Below are positions 8,783 to 16,992 of a DNA stretch of 27,474 bases, one piece after another. This DNA is from JAGTVG01 sp964389805 (GTDB taxonomy: Bacteria; Bacteroidota; Bacteroidia; Cytophagales; Cyclobacteriaceae): NCBI GenBank assembly GCA_964389805.1, contig CAYMFU010000174.1, positions 1 through 27,474 of the forward strand, written 5' to 3'. Position numbers and translations under genes: made by a program. Within the stretch, counting starts at the first letter, position 1. Every line of letters begins with the position of its first letter. Under the pieces are notes generated by a model that searched no databases, was not told where the DNA came from, and saw only the letters and a program-made list of their open reading frames with translations.

Positions 8783-8950
8783 ATGAAATTACTAATGGTT
8801 GTTAATCCAATATCAGGGGGAAAGAATAAAGAAACTTTTATCAGCGCAGCTGAAGAACTATGCCAAAAGTATGGGATCCATTGGGAATACTTTCATACAA
8901 GTGGTATTTATGATGAAGCAGAATGTCTCCAGCTAAGAAACAAGCATTGA
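8783..8950 (+). pseudogene. N-terminal fragment of diacylglycerol/sphingosine kinase-type protein
   Basis: A 55-codon frame starts MKLLMVVNPISGGKNKETF, which is the opening strand and glycine-rich NPxSGGK loop of the DAGK_cat family (diacylglycerol kinase, YegS-like lipid kinases). It continues with a helix and a second strand (IHWEYFHTSG, IYDEAE) and then stops at TGA before the GGDGT ATP-binding motif. A complete protein has about 290-310 residues, so this is a 5' fragment. The sequence after the stop is occupied by the convergent DUF2490 gene, and nothing there restores the frame. It is probably a non-functional relic, although a transcribed micro-ORF cannot be excluded. Confidence 0.65.
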
Positions 8951-8987
8951 AATTGGAGACAAAGGGTTCTGATTATTTTAGTTCATG

Positions 8988-9683
8988 TTACTTATAGAAA
9001 ACTAACTTCTGGGTTAGGAAGAATTGCAAACGATGAAAATTAGCAGTAGCCCTTGATTGATACAAATATCCAATTTGAAGGTTTAAGGTTTTATTGAATT
9101 GGTATCCTCCCGCCACGTACAAACGATTCTGGTCGAAAGCCAATTCAGGTTTTGAACTAATAAAAATTTCATCATATACATTTACAAAAAATGTCCCTTT
9201 TTCAATTATCTTTCCATTAATAGGGATTGTAACCTGAAGACGATACCGGAATCTATGCCGGTTCCCTGATTCGAACCACCTTTGTTCAAATCTATATCTG
9301 TGCTGAATTTTTGTTCTTGTTATTTTATGATGTAATCCTGCCTGGAGGATCAAACGGTTTTCTGTTTTTCTCTCCTTGTCGTCTTTATTATCCGCATAAG
9401 TCCAAGAATTTCCATAGCTATATCCTAAACCTGCAAAAACCAGTGGAGAAAAATGATAATTTGCCATAGGTCTAAGGAAAAACTCTTCAATGTTAGATAT
9501 TGGTTTATAGAATCGAATTTGTGTCTCAAAAAACAGCTCTACTTTTGGGTCAACATAATATGATCCATTATAAATATACCATGCCCCTAAATTCTCATCC
9601 GCCTGGCCAAAAGATTTCGTGCACTGAGAAAATAGGACAACCAGTAAGAAACAAACAAAGAATAAATATTTTGTTTTAGTCAT
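8988..9683 (-). CDS. DUF2490 outer-membrane beta-barrel protein
   Basis: This 231-residue exported protein has a signal peptide (hydrophobic core at 6-18, probable cleavage after SFGQ). A Cys at 21 in FSQC could alternatively serve lipidation, but the site is poor. The mature part begins GAWYIYNGSYYVDPKVELFF and alternates aromatic strands (RFYKPISNIEEFFLRPMANY, GLGYSYG, HRYRFEQRWF, LQIGYLYQ), the pattern of DUF2490 barrels. Its function is unknown. It is the last gene of a four-gene minus-strand run, starting 26 bp after the kinase/pyrophosphorylase fusion, which hints that it helps move or sense the same substrate. That link is inference. Confidence 0.8.
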   Translation of the reverse strand: MTKTKYLFFVCFLLVVLFSQCTKSFGQADENLGAWYIYNGSYYVDPKVELFFETQIRFYKPISNIEEFFLRPMANYHFSPLVFAGLGYSYGNSWTYADNKDDKERKTENRLILQAGLHHKITRTKIQHRYRFEQRWFESGNRHRFRYRLQVTIPINGKIIEKGTFFVNVYDEIFISSKPELAFDQNRLYVAGGYQFNKTLNLQIGYLYQSRATANFHRLQFFLTQKLVFYK

Positions 9684-9709
9684 TATCTATCCCATTTTTC
9701 TAAATAATT

Positions 9710-12700
9710 TTACTCCCACTCGCATAGGGCGTCCAGGTATTCTGCCGAACCATCTCTAAGCCAGCCATCAAGCTGCGCTATTTCCTTTAACTGCTGTCCC
9801 CGGAATCTTGGAACGACAGTATAACTGCAATCAAGTTCCGGAATTGCGGTCATATCGCCCCATAGCTTTTCAAATTGGGTAATTGGAAAAATATCCTCCT
9901 GACCTTTTCCCCATCTTTTCTTTACTTCTTTCAATGTGATATAGGTAGGCATCCTCTTAGACATTTCCATAACACATTGATGAATATGGGTGCTATTACT
10001 CAAATCCTTTCTATTAAGCTTGAATACTGATAATAATCCATCGATATTGATCCAAAAAGTGCTGGAATTATAATAGGTTAGATCAAACTCGATTTTTTCT
10101 TCGGGTAACGCGAGACCTTCGACTAACCGTACTTTACCATCGATTTTTGCTAATCCTCCGCCTCTGTCATCTATCTTCCTGGATATCACTTCCACTGTAA
10201 AATCGCTTTGGCTTTTAATATGATATCCCAGAAGGGCTGGATCAGGATTGGCTCCCAGTGTATCGATATTATGCACCATTAAATATTTAAGTTCGGGATG
10301 CTTATGGAGCATCGTATTCAAAGTTCCATTTAATAGCATATTGGGGATTTCATACCAATGCCCTACAGGATGAATACACTGATGCGGTAAATTATCCTTA
10401 TAATCCTCTCCTTCTCCTTCATTTTTAGCCCAATTTATGAGTGCTTTATGCAGACTATCCTGTACTTTCTGTGCTTGTTCATCCAACAGTTGATGCGGCA
10501 TCTCTTCCCATAAAAATCTCAAGTCTCGCTCCATTGGGATCATTCGTAATCCAACAACCCTTCCTGGTGATAAATAAAGTGGCCCTTTGTATCCGAATTT
10601 ATTATCGCGATCAAGAAATTCAGAAATAGCCTCGTGAGTAAGATAACTTGTAGTTATAACATGGGGTATAGGATTTCCACACTGGTTTGAGATCATCCGA
10701 CTTTTAGCCAGGTGAGATTCAATAAAATTTCTGTGTTTTCCGGAAATTTTCGCGAAAGGATTTAGTGACTTGACCACCCCGGCTCCTTTTGTCCATCTGC
10801 TTCCCAGACCACCAGCCAGTGTCACAACTCCTAACTCACCATTCTTTAAAGCCTCAAGGCCCAAGTTATAATAATCGTTAGATAATTCTTTTGTTGCATC
10901 AAAAACATCCTTCTCAGATACATCTTCAATGTTTCGATTTACAGCCAATCTGTTCTGGGATAATCCGATTCTGCCAGCCTGCAAATCCAATTTCAATTGT
11001 TGATGAACATTCGGATCAAAACCATGATCCTGAAGCAGGCTTTCGAGAGATTGGGACTTGCCTTCCATTAAATCCCTTTGCGGGATCATTCTATCAAATA
11101 GATTTGTGACAAATCCTTCAGACATTTCATTAGACTGATATTTACTACCAAGGTATTCTAATTCCTTCCTTTGGGTGAAGGTTAAATCAAGAATATCCCT
11201 TTTCAGTAATCCGGGGGTTATTAGTGTATAGTACCCTTCGGGTAAGAGCGCTTTCTCTCCTGAAAATAATTCTGAGCTGGACCCTGTTTCATTAATGCTG
11301 AAATCATAAACCACGGGATCCATTGCAAATGGAATAGCTGTTTCCAATTGACTCTTAATCTCAGACATAATTAGCTGCAGCCGGTCCTGAGCATCTTTCT
11401 TTACTTCAGGGTTAAACATAAATCCCATACCCCCTCCTGACATTCCACCCATCATCCAGAAACCCCAGAATTGAGGTCCATATTCCTCTTTTACTTTATG
11501 AATCAGGGTTTCAGTAAATAAGTTAGAAGACCAGGGTATAATCGTCTGGATCGGACCATCAAAATTCTGCTGTGTAAAAACACCAATATTTTTAATTTTA
11601 CCCTCCTTAAGTTCCTCAGCTACATTATCAAAGTATTGTATCGCTTTCAATCTGCCTTCCCATTCCTTCTCTGATCTAAGCAAATATTTTTCAGTAACCA
11701 TCTCAAGTACAGGCCCTACATCCTGTGCCATTCCCCCATGCACAATAACCAGACTATCCTGAAGCATCCTCCTTGTCTTTTCAGTAACAGAGTCATGTTT
11801 CATTATGGTATGATCAGGCAATAAACGTCCTTTACTGATCCCGAATTCAGGATCTCCCTTAATCGCCTCAACACCTTTTATGATTTTTATCCCCGGCCAT
11901 ATACCTCCTGAATCCTGCCAGCCACCACCTGATCCCCCCAACCATTCACCCAGAATTGCACGTGCTGCTACAAGTCTTCGTTCACCCTCATCCAATGGCC
12001 CGGAAAGGGATTGTGTCTGATTAGTAGCTCGCATGCAAACAGAAATCAAGGAAGCCAATAAATTAGTTGATACCGCTAATCTGGATCCCTTGGGGATATT
12101 ATTTACCTGGCTGATGATTTCAATTCCAAGACCAGGCCCAACGACCCTTCCTAAAACTTTATTTAAGGGGATGCCAGCACCCTCCATACCTGGAGGAATC
12201 AAACCGGATGCAATCACGGCAGCCTTTAACAGGCCCAGATAATCCTTTGCAAAATCGAAAACCTCAGATAATAGAGAAATGTCTGTACTTGCTCCTAAAT
12301 CAACACTAGTCAACCTTAAAACAGGTTGATCAATGATCCTGAAGAAAGTTTCAATCGGGGGTTTTGGATTCCCTTTACCTCTACCCCGCACTTTCAGGTC
12401 AACGGATATATTCAAAACCCTGGCCCCTTCAGGAAAATCCATACCCAGAAAAAATATATCGCTCCATCCACTATGAGTGATATCCATCCTTACCGGTGTT
12501 GATTCATGTATAATTGGGTATAATCCACTTACAGGATCAATATGAGTAAGTTCCTCCCTGATAGCCAGAGGATGATCATCTGGATGGCCAGTTCTGAACA
12601 TCCATTGATTTCCGAGAGTGTTTCGCACACTCCTTCTGACCTGGTTCGCAAGGGTCTGGAATGCCAGTTTATGATAGGCCTCAGCAAGACCACTTGATAT

Positions 12701-13033
12701 CCCTTCGTTCGGCCCATGGACTTTCTGTATTCTTAAATAAATATCAATTGCCTCCTCATACCTCCTTTTTAGCATATGGTTATAGGCTTCGTAAGGAATA
12801 AGCGCCCTGTGATTGGTTTCAGAATGAGCTGGGAGATAAAATCTATGAATGCTGTAAAGAAAAAATAATGCACGAACCTTATGATATAAATTACTACTAT
12901 CGCGTCGAAAAGCATCTAGCAATCCCAATTCGCTAATAAGTTCAGAAAGATTGGCAGATCTGCAGTAAGATTCCAGTGAAGCATTTCTGATATCAGGTGT
13001 ATCAGATGTAATAATATTTATCAGATTGCTCAT
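9710..13033 (-). CDS. Fusion of fucokinase-like GHMP sugar kinase and UDPGP-type pyrophosphorylase
   Basis: This protein has 1107 residues. The N-terminal about 170 are helical and unassigned. A GHMP kinase domain follows: motif 1 TPVRMDITHSGWSDIFFLG (179-197), RLTSVDLGASTD (240-251), motif 2 NIPKGSRLAVSTNLLASL (312-329), the fucokinase/HddA-type GGWQDSGGIWPGIKII (370-385), and motif 3 MMGGMSGGGMGFMF (527-540). The C-terminal part from about 700 is a UDPGP pyrophosphorylase: TLAGGLGSRW (738-747), AGVVKSLNPF, PVGHWYEIPNMLLNG (889-903), VHNIDTLGANPDP (920-932) and DDRGGGLAKIDGK (955-967). The expected chemistry is sugar to sugar-1-phosphate (ATP), then to NDP-sugar, probably UDP. The substrate is unknown; L-fucose, galactose or a uronic acid are options. 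FKP carries these two activities in the opposite order. It lies 3 bp after the GalU-like gene. Confidence 0.85.
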   Translation of the reverse strand: MSNLINIITSDTPDIRNASLESYCRSANLSELISELGLLDAFRRDSSNLYHKVRALFFLYSIHRFYLPAHSETNHRALIPYEAYNHMLKRRYEEAIDIYLRIQKVHGPNEGISSGLAEAYHKLAFQTLANQVRRSVRNTLGNQWMFRTGHPDDHPLAIREELTHIDPVSGLYPIIHESTPVRMDITHSGWSDIFFLGMDFPEGARVLNISVDLKVRGRGKGNPKPPIETFFRIIDQPVLRLTSVDLGASTDISLLSEVFDFAKDYLGLLKAAVIASGLIPPGMEGAGIPLNKVLGRVVGPGLGIEIISQVNNIPKGSRLAVSTNLLASLISVCMRATNQTQSLSGPLDEGERRLVAARAILGEWLGGSGGGWQDSGGIWPGIKIIKGVEAIKGDPEFGISKGRLLPDHTIMKHDSVTEKTRRMLQDSLVIVHGGMAQDVGPVLEMVTEKYLLRSEKEWEGRLKAIQYFDNVAEELKEGKIKNIGVFTQQNFDGPIQTIIPWSSNLFTETLIHKVKEEYGPQFWGFWMMGGMSGGGMGFMFNPEVKKDAQDRLQLIMSEIKSQLETAIPFAMDPVVYDFSINETGSSSELFSGEKALLPEGYYTLITPGLLKRDILDLTFTQRKELEYLGSKYQSNEMSEGFVTNLFDRMIPQRDLMEGKSQSLESLLQDHGFDPNVHQQLKLDLQAGRIGLSQNRLAVNRNIEDVSEKDVFDATKELSNDYYNLGLEALKNGELGVVTLAGGLGSRWTKGAGVVKSLNPFAKISGKHRNFIESHLAKSRMISNQCGNPIPHVITTSYLTHEAISEFLDRDNKFGYKGPLYLSPGRVVGLRMIPMERDLRFLWEEMPHQLLDEQAQKVQDSLHKALINWAKNEGEGEDYKDNLPHQCIHPVGHWYEIPNMLLNGTLNTMLHKHPELKYLMVHNIDTLGANPDPALLGYHIKSQSDFTVEVISRKIDDRGGGLAKIDGKVRLVEGLALPEEKIEFDLTYYNSSTFWINIDGLLSVFKLNRKDLSNSTHIHQCVMEMSKRMPTYITLKEVKKRWGKGQEDIFPITQFEKLWGDMTAIPELDCSYTVVPRFRGQQLKEIAQLDGWLRDGSAEYLDALCEWE

Positions 13034-13036
13034 AAT

Positions 13037-13894
13037 TTACATCTTATTCGGCATGAAGTCCTTCATTACAAAAAACTCAAGTAGCTCTGACATAACCCGG
13101 TCGCGGTCCTCACCGCTCAGGGCGATGGCTAGCTGTGCCTTCAATAAGCCATATCTTGTTCCCATATTAAAACGAAAATCAGTCTTTTCAAGACCCAGGT
13201 ATAACTCTTTGGATGCCAATTCATTTAATGCTTCACTTAATCCGATTTTTCCATTCCCGCTCCTTTTTATATGAATTTCTAAGATATCCATTATAGAAGA
13301 TGTGAGTACATGCATCCCGAAGAAACATAGATAATGACCCGCCCTAAGGCCCGGCACCATTAATTTCTGTTCAGCGAGAGTTGGTGTCGGTTTTTCGATT
13401 ACCGAATCGATATGGTAAATGTCGTCTCTTCCCTGGATCCGGTTACCCCCAACTGTTCCGTATTGTGTAATAAGACCTTCCCTGGTAGACTGAACAGCAC
13501 TTACCGAACAGGATTTCTGTTCAGCCGTTTCGACAAGATGCCTGGCAATATCTTTTTTACTTCTCTTTACATATAAATGATCTCCTACAAGGTGCAAGAA
13601 AGGGTCACTACCTGTAAAAGTAGAAGCAGAGAACAATGCATGGCCGTATCCCAGGGGTTTATCCTGATGCACAAATTTAACCCGGTCAGCATGCTGGTTC
13701 AATACTTGCTTATACGTATCCTTGTCACCAGGATGAACCACGATACAGACATCTTCCACACCTGCATGTACAATTTCATCAACCATCATTTCAAGAACCG
13801 ACCGTTCTTCCCCGAACATATCCCTGAGGGTCTGAACTGGCAACTTCCTTTGATTGGGAGCTGCTGCCGTGATTACTGCTTTTTTTACCTTCAT
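13037..13894 (-). CDS. GalU-like NTP_transferase with altered signature loop
   Basis: This is a 285-residue nucleotidyltransferase of the glucose-1-phosphate uridylyl/thymidylyltransferase fold, presumably cytoplasmic. Recognisable elements are the first strand and loop (KKAVITAAAPNQRKLPVQTL, 4-23), QDKPLGYGHAL (77-87), the metal-binding Asp105 in LVGDHLY, IEKP (166-169) and a GHYLCFFG strand. The canonical GxGTR nucleotide-binding loop is replaced by AAPNQRK, and the usual lysine element is shifted. I recall a sub-family that shares this pattern, so it is probably still an enzyme, but its NTP and sugar preference cannot be assumed to be UTP and glucose. It is translationally adjacent (3 bp) to the kinase/UDPGP fusion and 47 bp after the BNR protein gene. 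Confidence 0.8.
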   Translation of the reverse strand: MKVKKAVITAAAPNQRKLPVQTLRDMFGEERSVLEMMVDEIVHAGVEDVCIVVHPGDKDTYKQVLNQHADRVKFVHQDKPLGYGHALFSASTFTGSDPFLHLVGDHLYVKRSKKDIARHLVETAEQKSCSVSAVQSTREGLITQYGTVGGNRIQGRDDIYHIDSVIEKPTPTLAEQKLMVPGLRAGHYLCFFGMHVLTSSIMDILEIHIKRSGNGKIGLSEALNELASKELYLGLEKTDFRFNMGTRYGLLKAQLAIALSGEDRDRVMSELLEFFVMKDFMPNKM

Positions 13895-13941
13895 GATTCT
13901 TATAAATAATTACTTTTCATAATTCATTTACCATGGCCTTT

Positions 13942-16602
13942 CTACTTGGATAAACCATGCCCAACCGGCCAGATGGGAGATGGCTTTAGGATTGCACCCT
14001 GCTCTATTGTTTGACTGCCAGCTTTCATTCGTATACGGTATACGCCTGCCTTTAATTCCCGGGTATCATAAATTGAGCGATGAATTCCCTTATTCCGATT
14101 TATACCTAGAGAGTCTATGCGAATTCCTGCCCCGTCAAGAACCTCCAGATACGGACTCTCGTCAATCTCCGCATTAATCCTGTAATAAATATGAAATCCA
14201 TTGGGTTCATTTGGCGTAAATAAATGATTATCCCCATTCATCTCATAATTTCCCCAATAAGCCCTTTGTGAGTAATTCATTATTGGTTTTGGTTCAATTT
14301 CAAATAATTCAATATTCTTTGAAGGAGAAATATTACTTAGTTGCTGAATCAAGGAAATATCAATTACATAGGCTCCTCGGCCATAGGTGCCAGCTATCAA
14401 ATCTTTCTCTTCTGATTGAATTTTCAGATCTTTCACAGGCACTACCGGCATATTTTGTCGAAAGGGCATCCAGGTCTCACCTCCATTAAAAGAAATGTAT
14501 ACACCTAAGTCATTCCCCAGATATAGGATGTCTTTCTTATCAGGATCTTCAGTAATCACATTTACCGGAGCATCGGGTAGTCCGTTTGTTATTTTTTTAA
14601 ATGTTTTCCCTTTATCCTTAGTTATAAAGACGAGTGGCCGAAAGTCATCATGCCGGAAACCGGATTTGGATATATAAGCTATATTTTCATCATGTTGTGA
14701 CGATGTAACCCGGCTCACCCAATATTCAGAATTCCCCCCCAGTTCATTAATTTCATTTGTAAATTCCTGCCATTCGAATCCTTCGTTTGTGGTCATATGA
14801 ACCCTTCCATCATCAGTGCCTACCCAGATTACATCTGGATTGACTTTTGAAGCTGAAATAGAAGTGATAGTACAATACATCATATGCCCTCTTCCGGCAA
14901 TCTTTTTTGAATTATTTGTGGTCAGGTCAGGGCTTATTTCCTGCCATGTATCTCCCCTGTTTTCGGATTTTAAAAGGTATTGTGCACCAACATATATAGT
15001 AGTAGAATGTCGTGGTGATATCTCTATCGCAGGCGTCCATGGATAACGGTAAGAAGGTTTACCCTCTTCGTTTTTAGGTTCTATCCTTATTCTTTCTCCC
15101 ATTTTTTGGTCCACACGGTGGTGCCCTCCGAATTGGGTAGATATATAAGTCCACCGGTTATCTTCAGGATCAACGATCGTATACATTCCATCCCACATAC
15201 CTACTATATTCCAATCTTCTGTGCCAATCTGCCCAGACCAGCTGTTTGAAGGGGCTTTCCATGCTTCATGATCCTGTAAACCTACATAGATATTGTAGGG
15301 GTAGGCATTATCTGTCTCAACCATATAAATTTCTCCCAGTGGGATTTGATATTTGTGATACATAGATTTCCCACCATCAAAAGTCTCATACAGGCCGCCA
15401 TCGCTACCGATCATAATATGATTTCCATCTTCAGGATCAGCCCAGAAGGTTCGGATATCCCCAAACATATTGACAAACAGTTTTGTCGGTGGCCAGGCAC
15501 AGTCATTCCACGTATTTCCTCCATCCTCGGATGATATAAGCAGGTCGCTACTCACATAAATTTTATCAGGATCATCCGGATTCACAAGGATCTTATTGAA
15601 AGAATAAGCGGCTTTAGCGCTCACATTACATGAATCTTGATTCTGTTTGACCCAATTTATGCCGGAATCATTGGTACGATATACCTCTCCTCCAATCAAC
15701 TGGTCGAAGTAAGGATCACGCATATAATTCATTTCGATGTTTTCATCCACAACTATCCCTTCCTTGGGATTCAGATTCTCAATTACAGCATATACGATCT
15801 CAGGCTGGTTGTTGCATAATCCAAGACCAATACGGCCGATCTTACCATCCGGGAGGCCAGGTGTTAATTTTTCCCAGGAGTTCCCGTTATCCAAGGATCG
15901 ATAGATACCGCTGGATTCTCCACCTGCTTCATAATGCCAGGGATATCTGTATTTCTCATAAGCGGCAGCAAACAGGATATCCGGCTCTGAAGGATTTATA
16001 ATCAGATCAATCACACCTGTATTCTCATCAATATACAGGACCTTTTTCCATGTTTTCCCTCCATTCGTGGTTTTAAACACACCTCTGTCTTTATTAGGAG
16101 TAAAAAGATGCCCCATGGAAGCAATAAAAACAATATCGGGATTTTCAGGATGAACGATAACAGCAGAAATATGGTGAGTATCCTCCAGCCCGCAAAATGA
16201 CCATGTTTCGCCCCCGTCTATTGATTTATAAGCCCCTCTCCCTGAATGAGAACTCCTTGCATTATATGATTCACCGGTACCAACCCAGACGATTTCAGGA
16301 TCTGATTTAGAAATGGCTATTGCTCCGATGCTTCCCACTCCCACCGAATCGAAAATTGCATTAAATGTGGTGCCATTATTCGTGGTTTTCCAAACACCTC
16401 CATTGCGGCTTCCAATGTAATACGTGTATTTATAATTCGGATCTTTGGTTTCTGGAACAGCGATAGACGTTATCCAGGATCCAACCCTATGCGGTGAAAT
16501 GTTACGATATTCCAGGAAATCTGGAATTGTTGGATTCTTCTCTTGAGATTGCGAATAGGTGAAAAAAAATGACAGGAAAATAATCGATAATAAAGTTCTC
16601 AT
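13942..16602 (-). CDS. Secreted BNR/sortilin-like beta-propeller protein
   Basis: This is an 886-residue exported protein. The start at 16602 gives a clean signal peptide (MRTLLSIIFLSFFFTYSQSQ), while 16620 adds six residues. It carries at least ten Asp-box/BNR-type repeats of the form xVWKTTNxGxTW: for example GGVWKTTNNGTTF, RGAYKSIDGGETW, RGVFKTTNGGKTW, SGIYRSLDNGNSW, LLKSENRGDTW and VYISFNGGETW. This matches the large Bacteroidota 'VPS10/WD40-YVTN-BNR repeat' proteins (two propellers followed by a beta-rich C-terminus). No sialidase catalytic set is recognised, so I do not call it a glycosidase. It is the first gene of the run of four that includes the sugar kinase fusion. An inverted repeat lies just upstream. 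Confidence 0.88.
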   Translation of the reverse strand: MRTLLSIIFLSFFFTYSQSQEKNPTIPDFLEYRNISPHRVGSWITSIAVPETKDPNYKYTYYIGSRNGGVWKTTNNGTTFNAIFDSVGVGSIGAIAISKSDPEIVWVGTGESYNARSSHSGRGAYKSIDGGETWSFCGLEDTHHISAVIVHPENPDIVFIASMGHLFTPNKDRGVFKTTNGGKTWKKVLYIDENTGVIDLIINPSEPDILFAAAYEKYRYPWHYEAGGESSGIYRSLDNGNSWEKLTPGLPDGKIGRIGLGLCNNQPEIVYAVIENLNPKEGIVVDENIEMNYMRDPYFDQLIGGEVYRTNDSGINWVKQNQDSCNVSAKAAYSFNKILVNPDDPDKIYVSSDLLISSEDGGNTWNDCAWPPTKLFVNMFGDIRTFWADPEDGNHIMIGSDGGLYETFDGGKSMYHKYQIPLGEIYMVETDNAYPYNIYVGLQDHEAWKAPSNSWSGQIGTEDWNIVGMWDGMYTIVDPEDNRWTYISTQFGGHHRVDQKMGERIRIEPKNEEGKPSYRYPWTPAIEISPRHSTTIYVGAQYLLKSENRGDTWQEISPDLTTNNSKKIAGRGHMMYCTITSISASKVNPDVIWVGTDDGRVHMTTNEGFEWQEFTNEINELGGNSEYWVSRVTSSQHDENIAYISKSGFRHDDFRPLVFITKDKGKTFKKITNGLPDAPVNVITEDPDKKDILYLGNDLGVYISFNGGETWMPFRQNMPVVPVKDLKIQSEEKDLIAGTYGRGAYVIDISLIQQLSNISPSKNIELFEIEPKPIMNYSQRAYWGNYEMNGDNHLFTPNEPNGFHIYYRINAEIDESPYLEVLDGAGIRIDSLGINRNKGIHRSIYDTRELKAGVYRIRMKAGSQTIEQGAILKPSPIWPVGHGLSK

Positions 16603-16637
16603 CAAATTCAGGTTAATCAATTTAATCAGTAAAAAAA

Positions 16638-16677
16638 TGGTGATTGCTTAATCCATTCAATTCATTTATGATCACCA
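16638..16677. promoter_or_regulatory. Inverted repeat upstream of the four-gene run
   Basis: TGGTGAT at 16638-16644 and ATCACCA at 16671-16677 form perfect 7-base arms separated by 26 bases, 36 bp before the BNR gene start. It may be an operator with half-sites about three helical turns apart, or a leader hairpin. No matching -7 box was confirmed. Confidence 0.25.
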
Positions 16678-16890
16678 AGATACAAAAGGTAATTTAAACT
16701 TAAAGCCAGATAAGTATCTAAAATGGGGATATATTAGTCAGATCCTCTAATCAGCAAGTTTTTGCCAAATCAGGTATGAGTACTACATGGAAATGAAACA
16801 TCAAATACTGTTTCTATTTTTTCCCTTCTAATTATAAATGGAAGGACGTATTTCATATTTGGATTTGAGCTATGTCTAAGGAAAAATAAA
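16678..16890. other. Non-coding spacer between BNR gene and hairpin
   Basis: Together with 16603-16677 and the hairpin at 16880-16969 this makes a gene-free stretch of about 390 bp. It is AT-rich, and I see no ORF, tRNA or recognisable remnant in it. It should contain the promoter of the BNR-to-DUF2490 run. Confidence 0.4.
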
Positions 16891-16969
16891 AAAGCTGCTC
16901 AAATGAACTTCGACTATAAATATAATTATTCTGAGTTCCAGAATTTAATCGAATGATCCGAACAGCTTT
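16880..16969 (-). terminator. Long nested hairpin with T-tract after lipoprotein gene
   Basis: On the minus strand, 24 bp after the lipoprotein stop, three nested stems line up: 16960-16969 with 16891-16900 (10 bp, one G-T pair), 16949-16953 with 16909-16913 (TCGAA/TTCGA), and 16939-16944 with 16928-16933 (ATTCTG/CAGAAT, 5-nt loop). A T-rich run follows at 16880-16890. It most simply acts as an unusually long intrinsic terminator. A processed structured RNA is an alternative. Confidence 0.6.
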
Positions 16970-16992
16970 CCTTTTACTGAATAAACGATATT

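Noticed and set aside
13942..16602. Sialidase
   Set aside because: The Asp-box repeats are present, but no arginine triad or catalytic Tyr/Glu pattern of GH33 is recognisable. The repeats occur in many non-enzymatic propellers.
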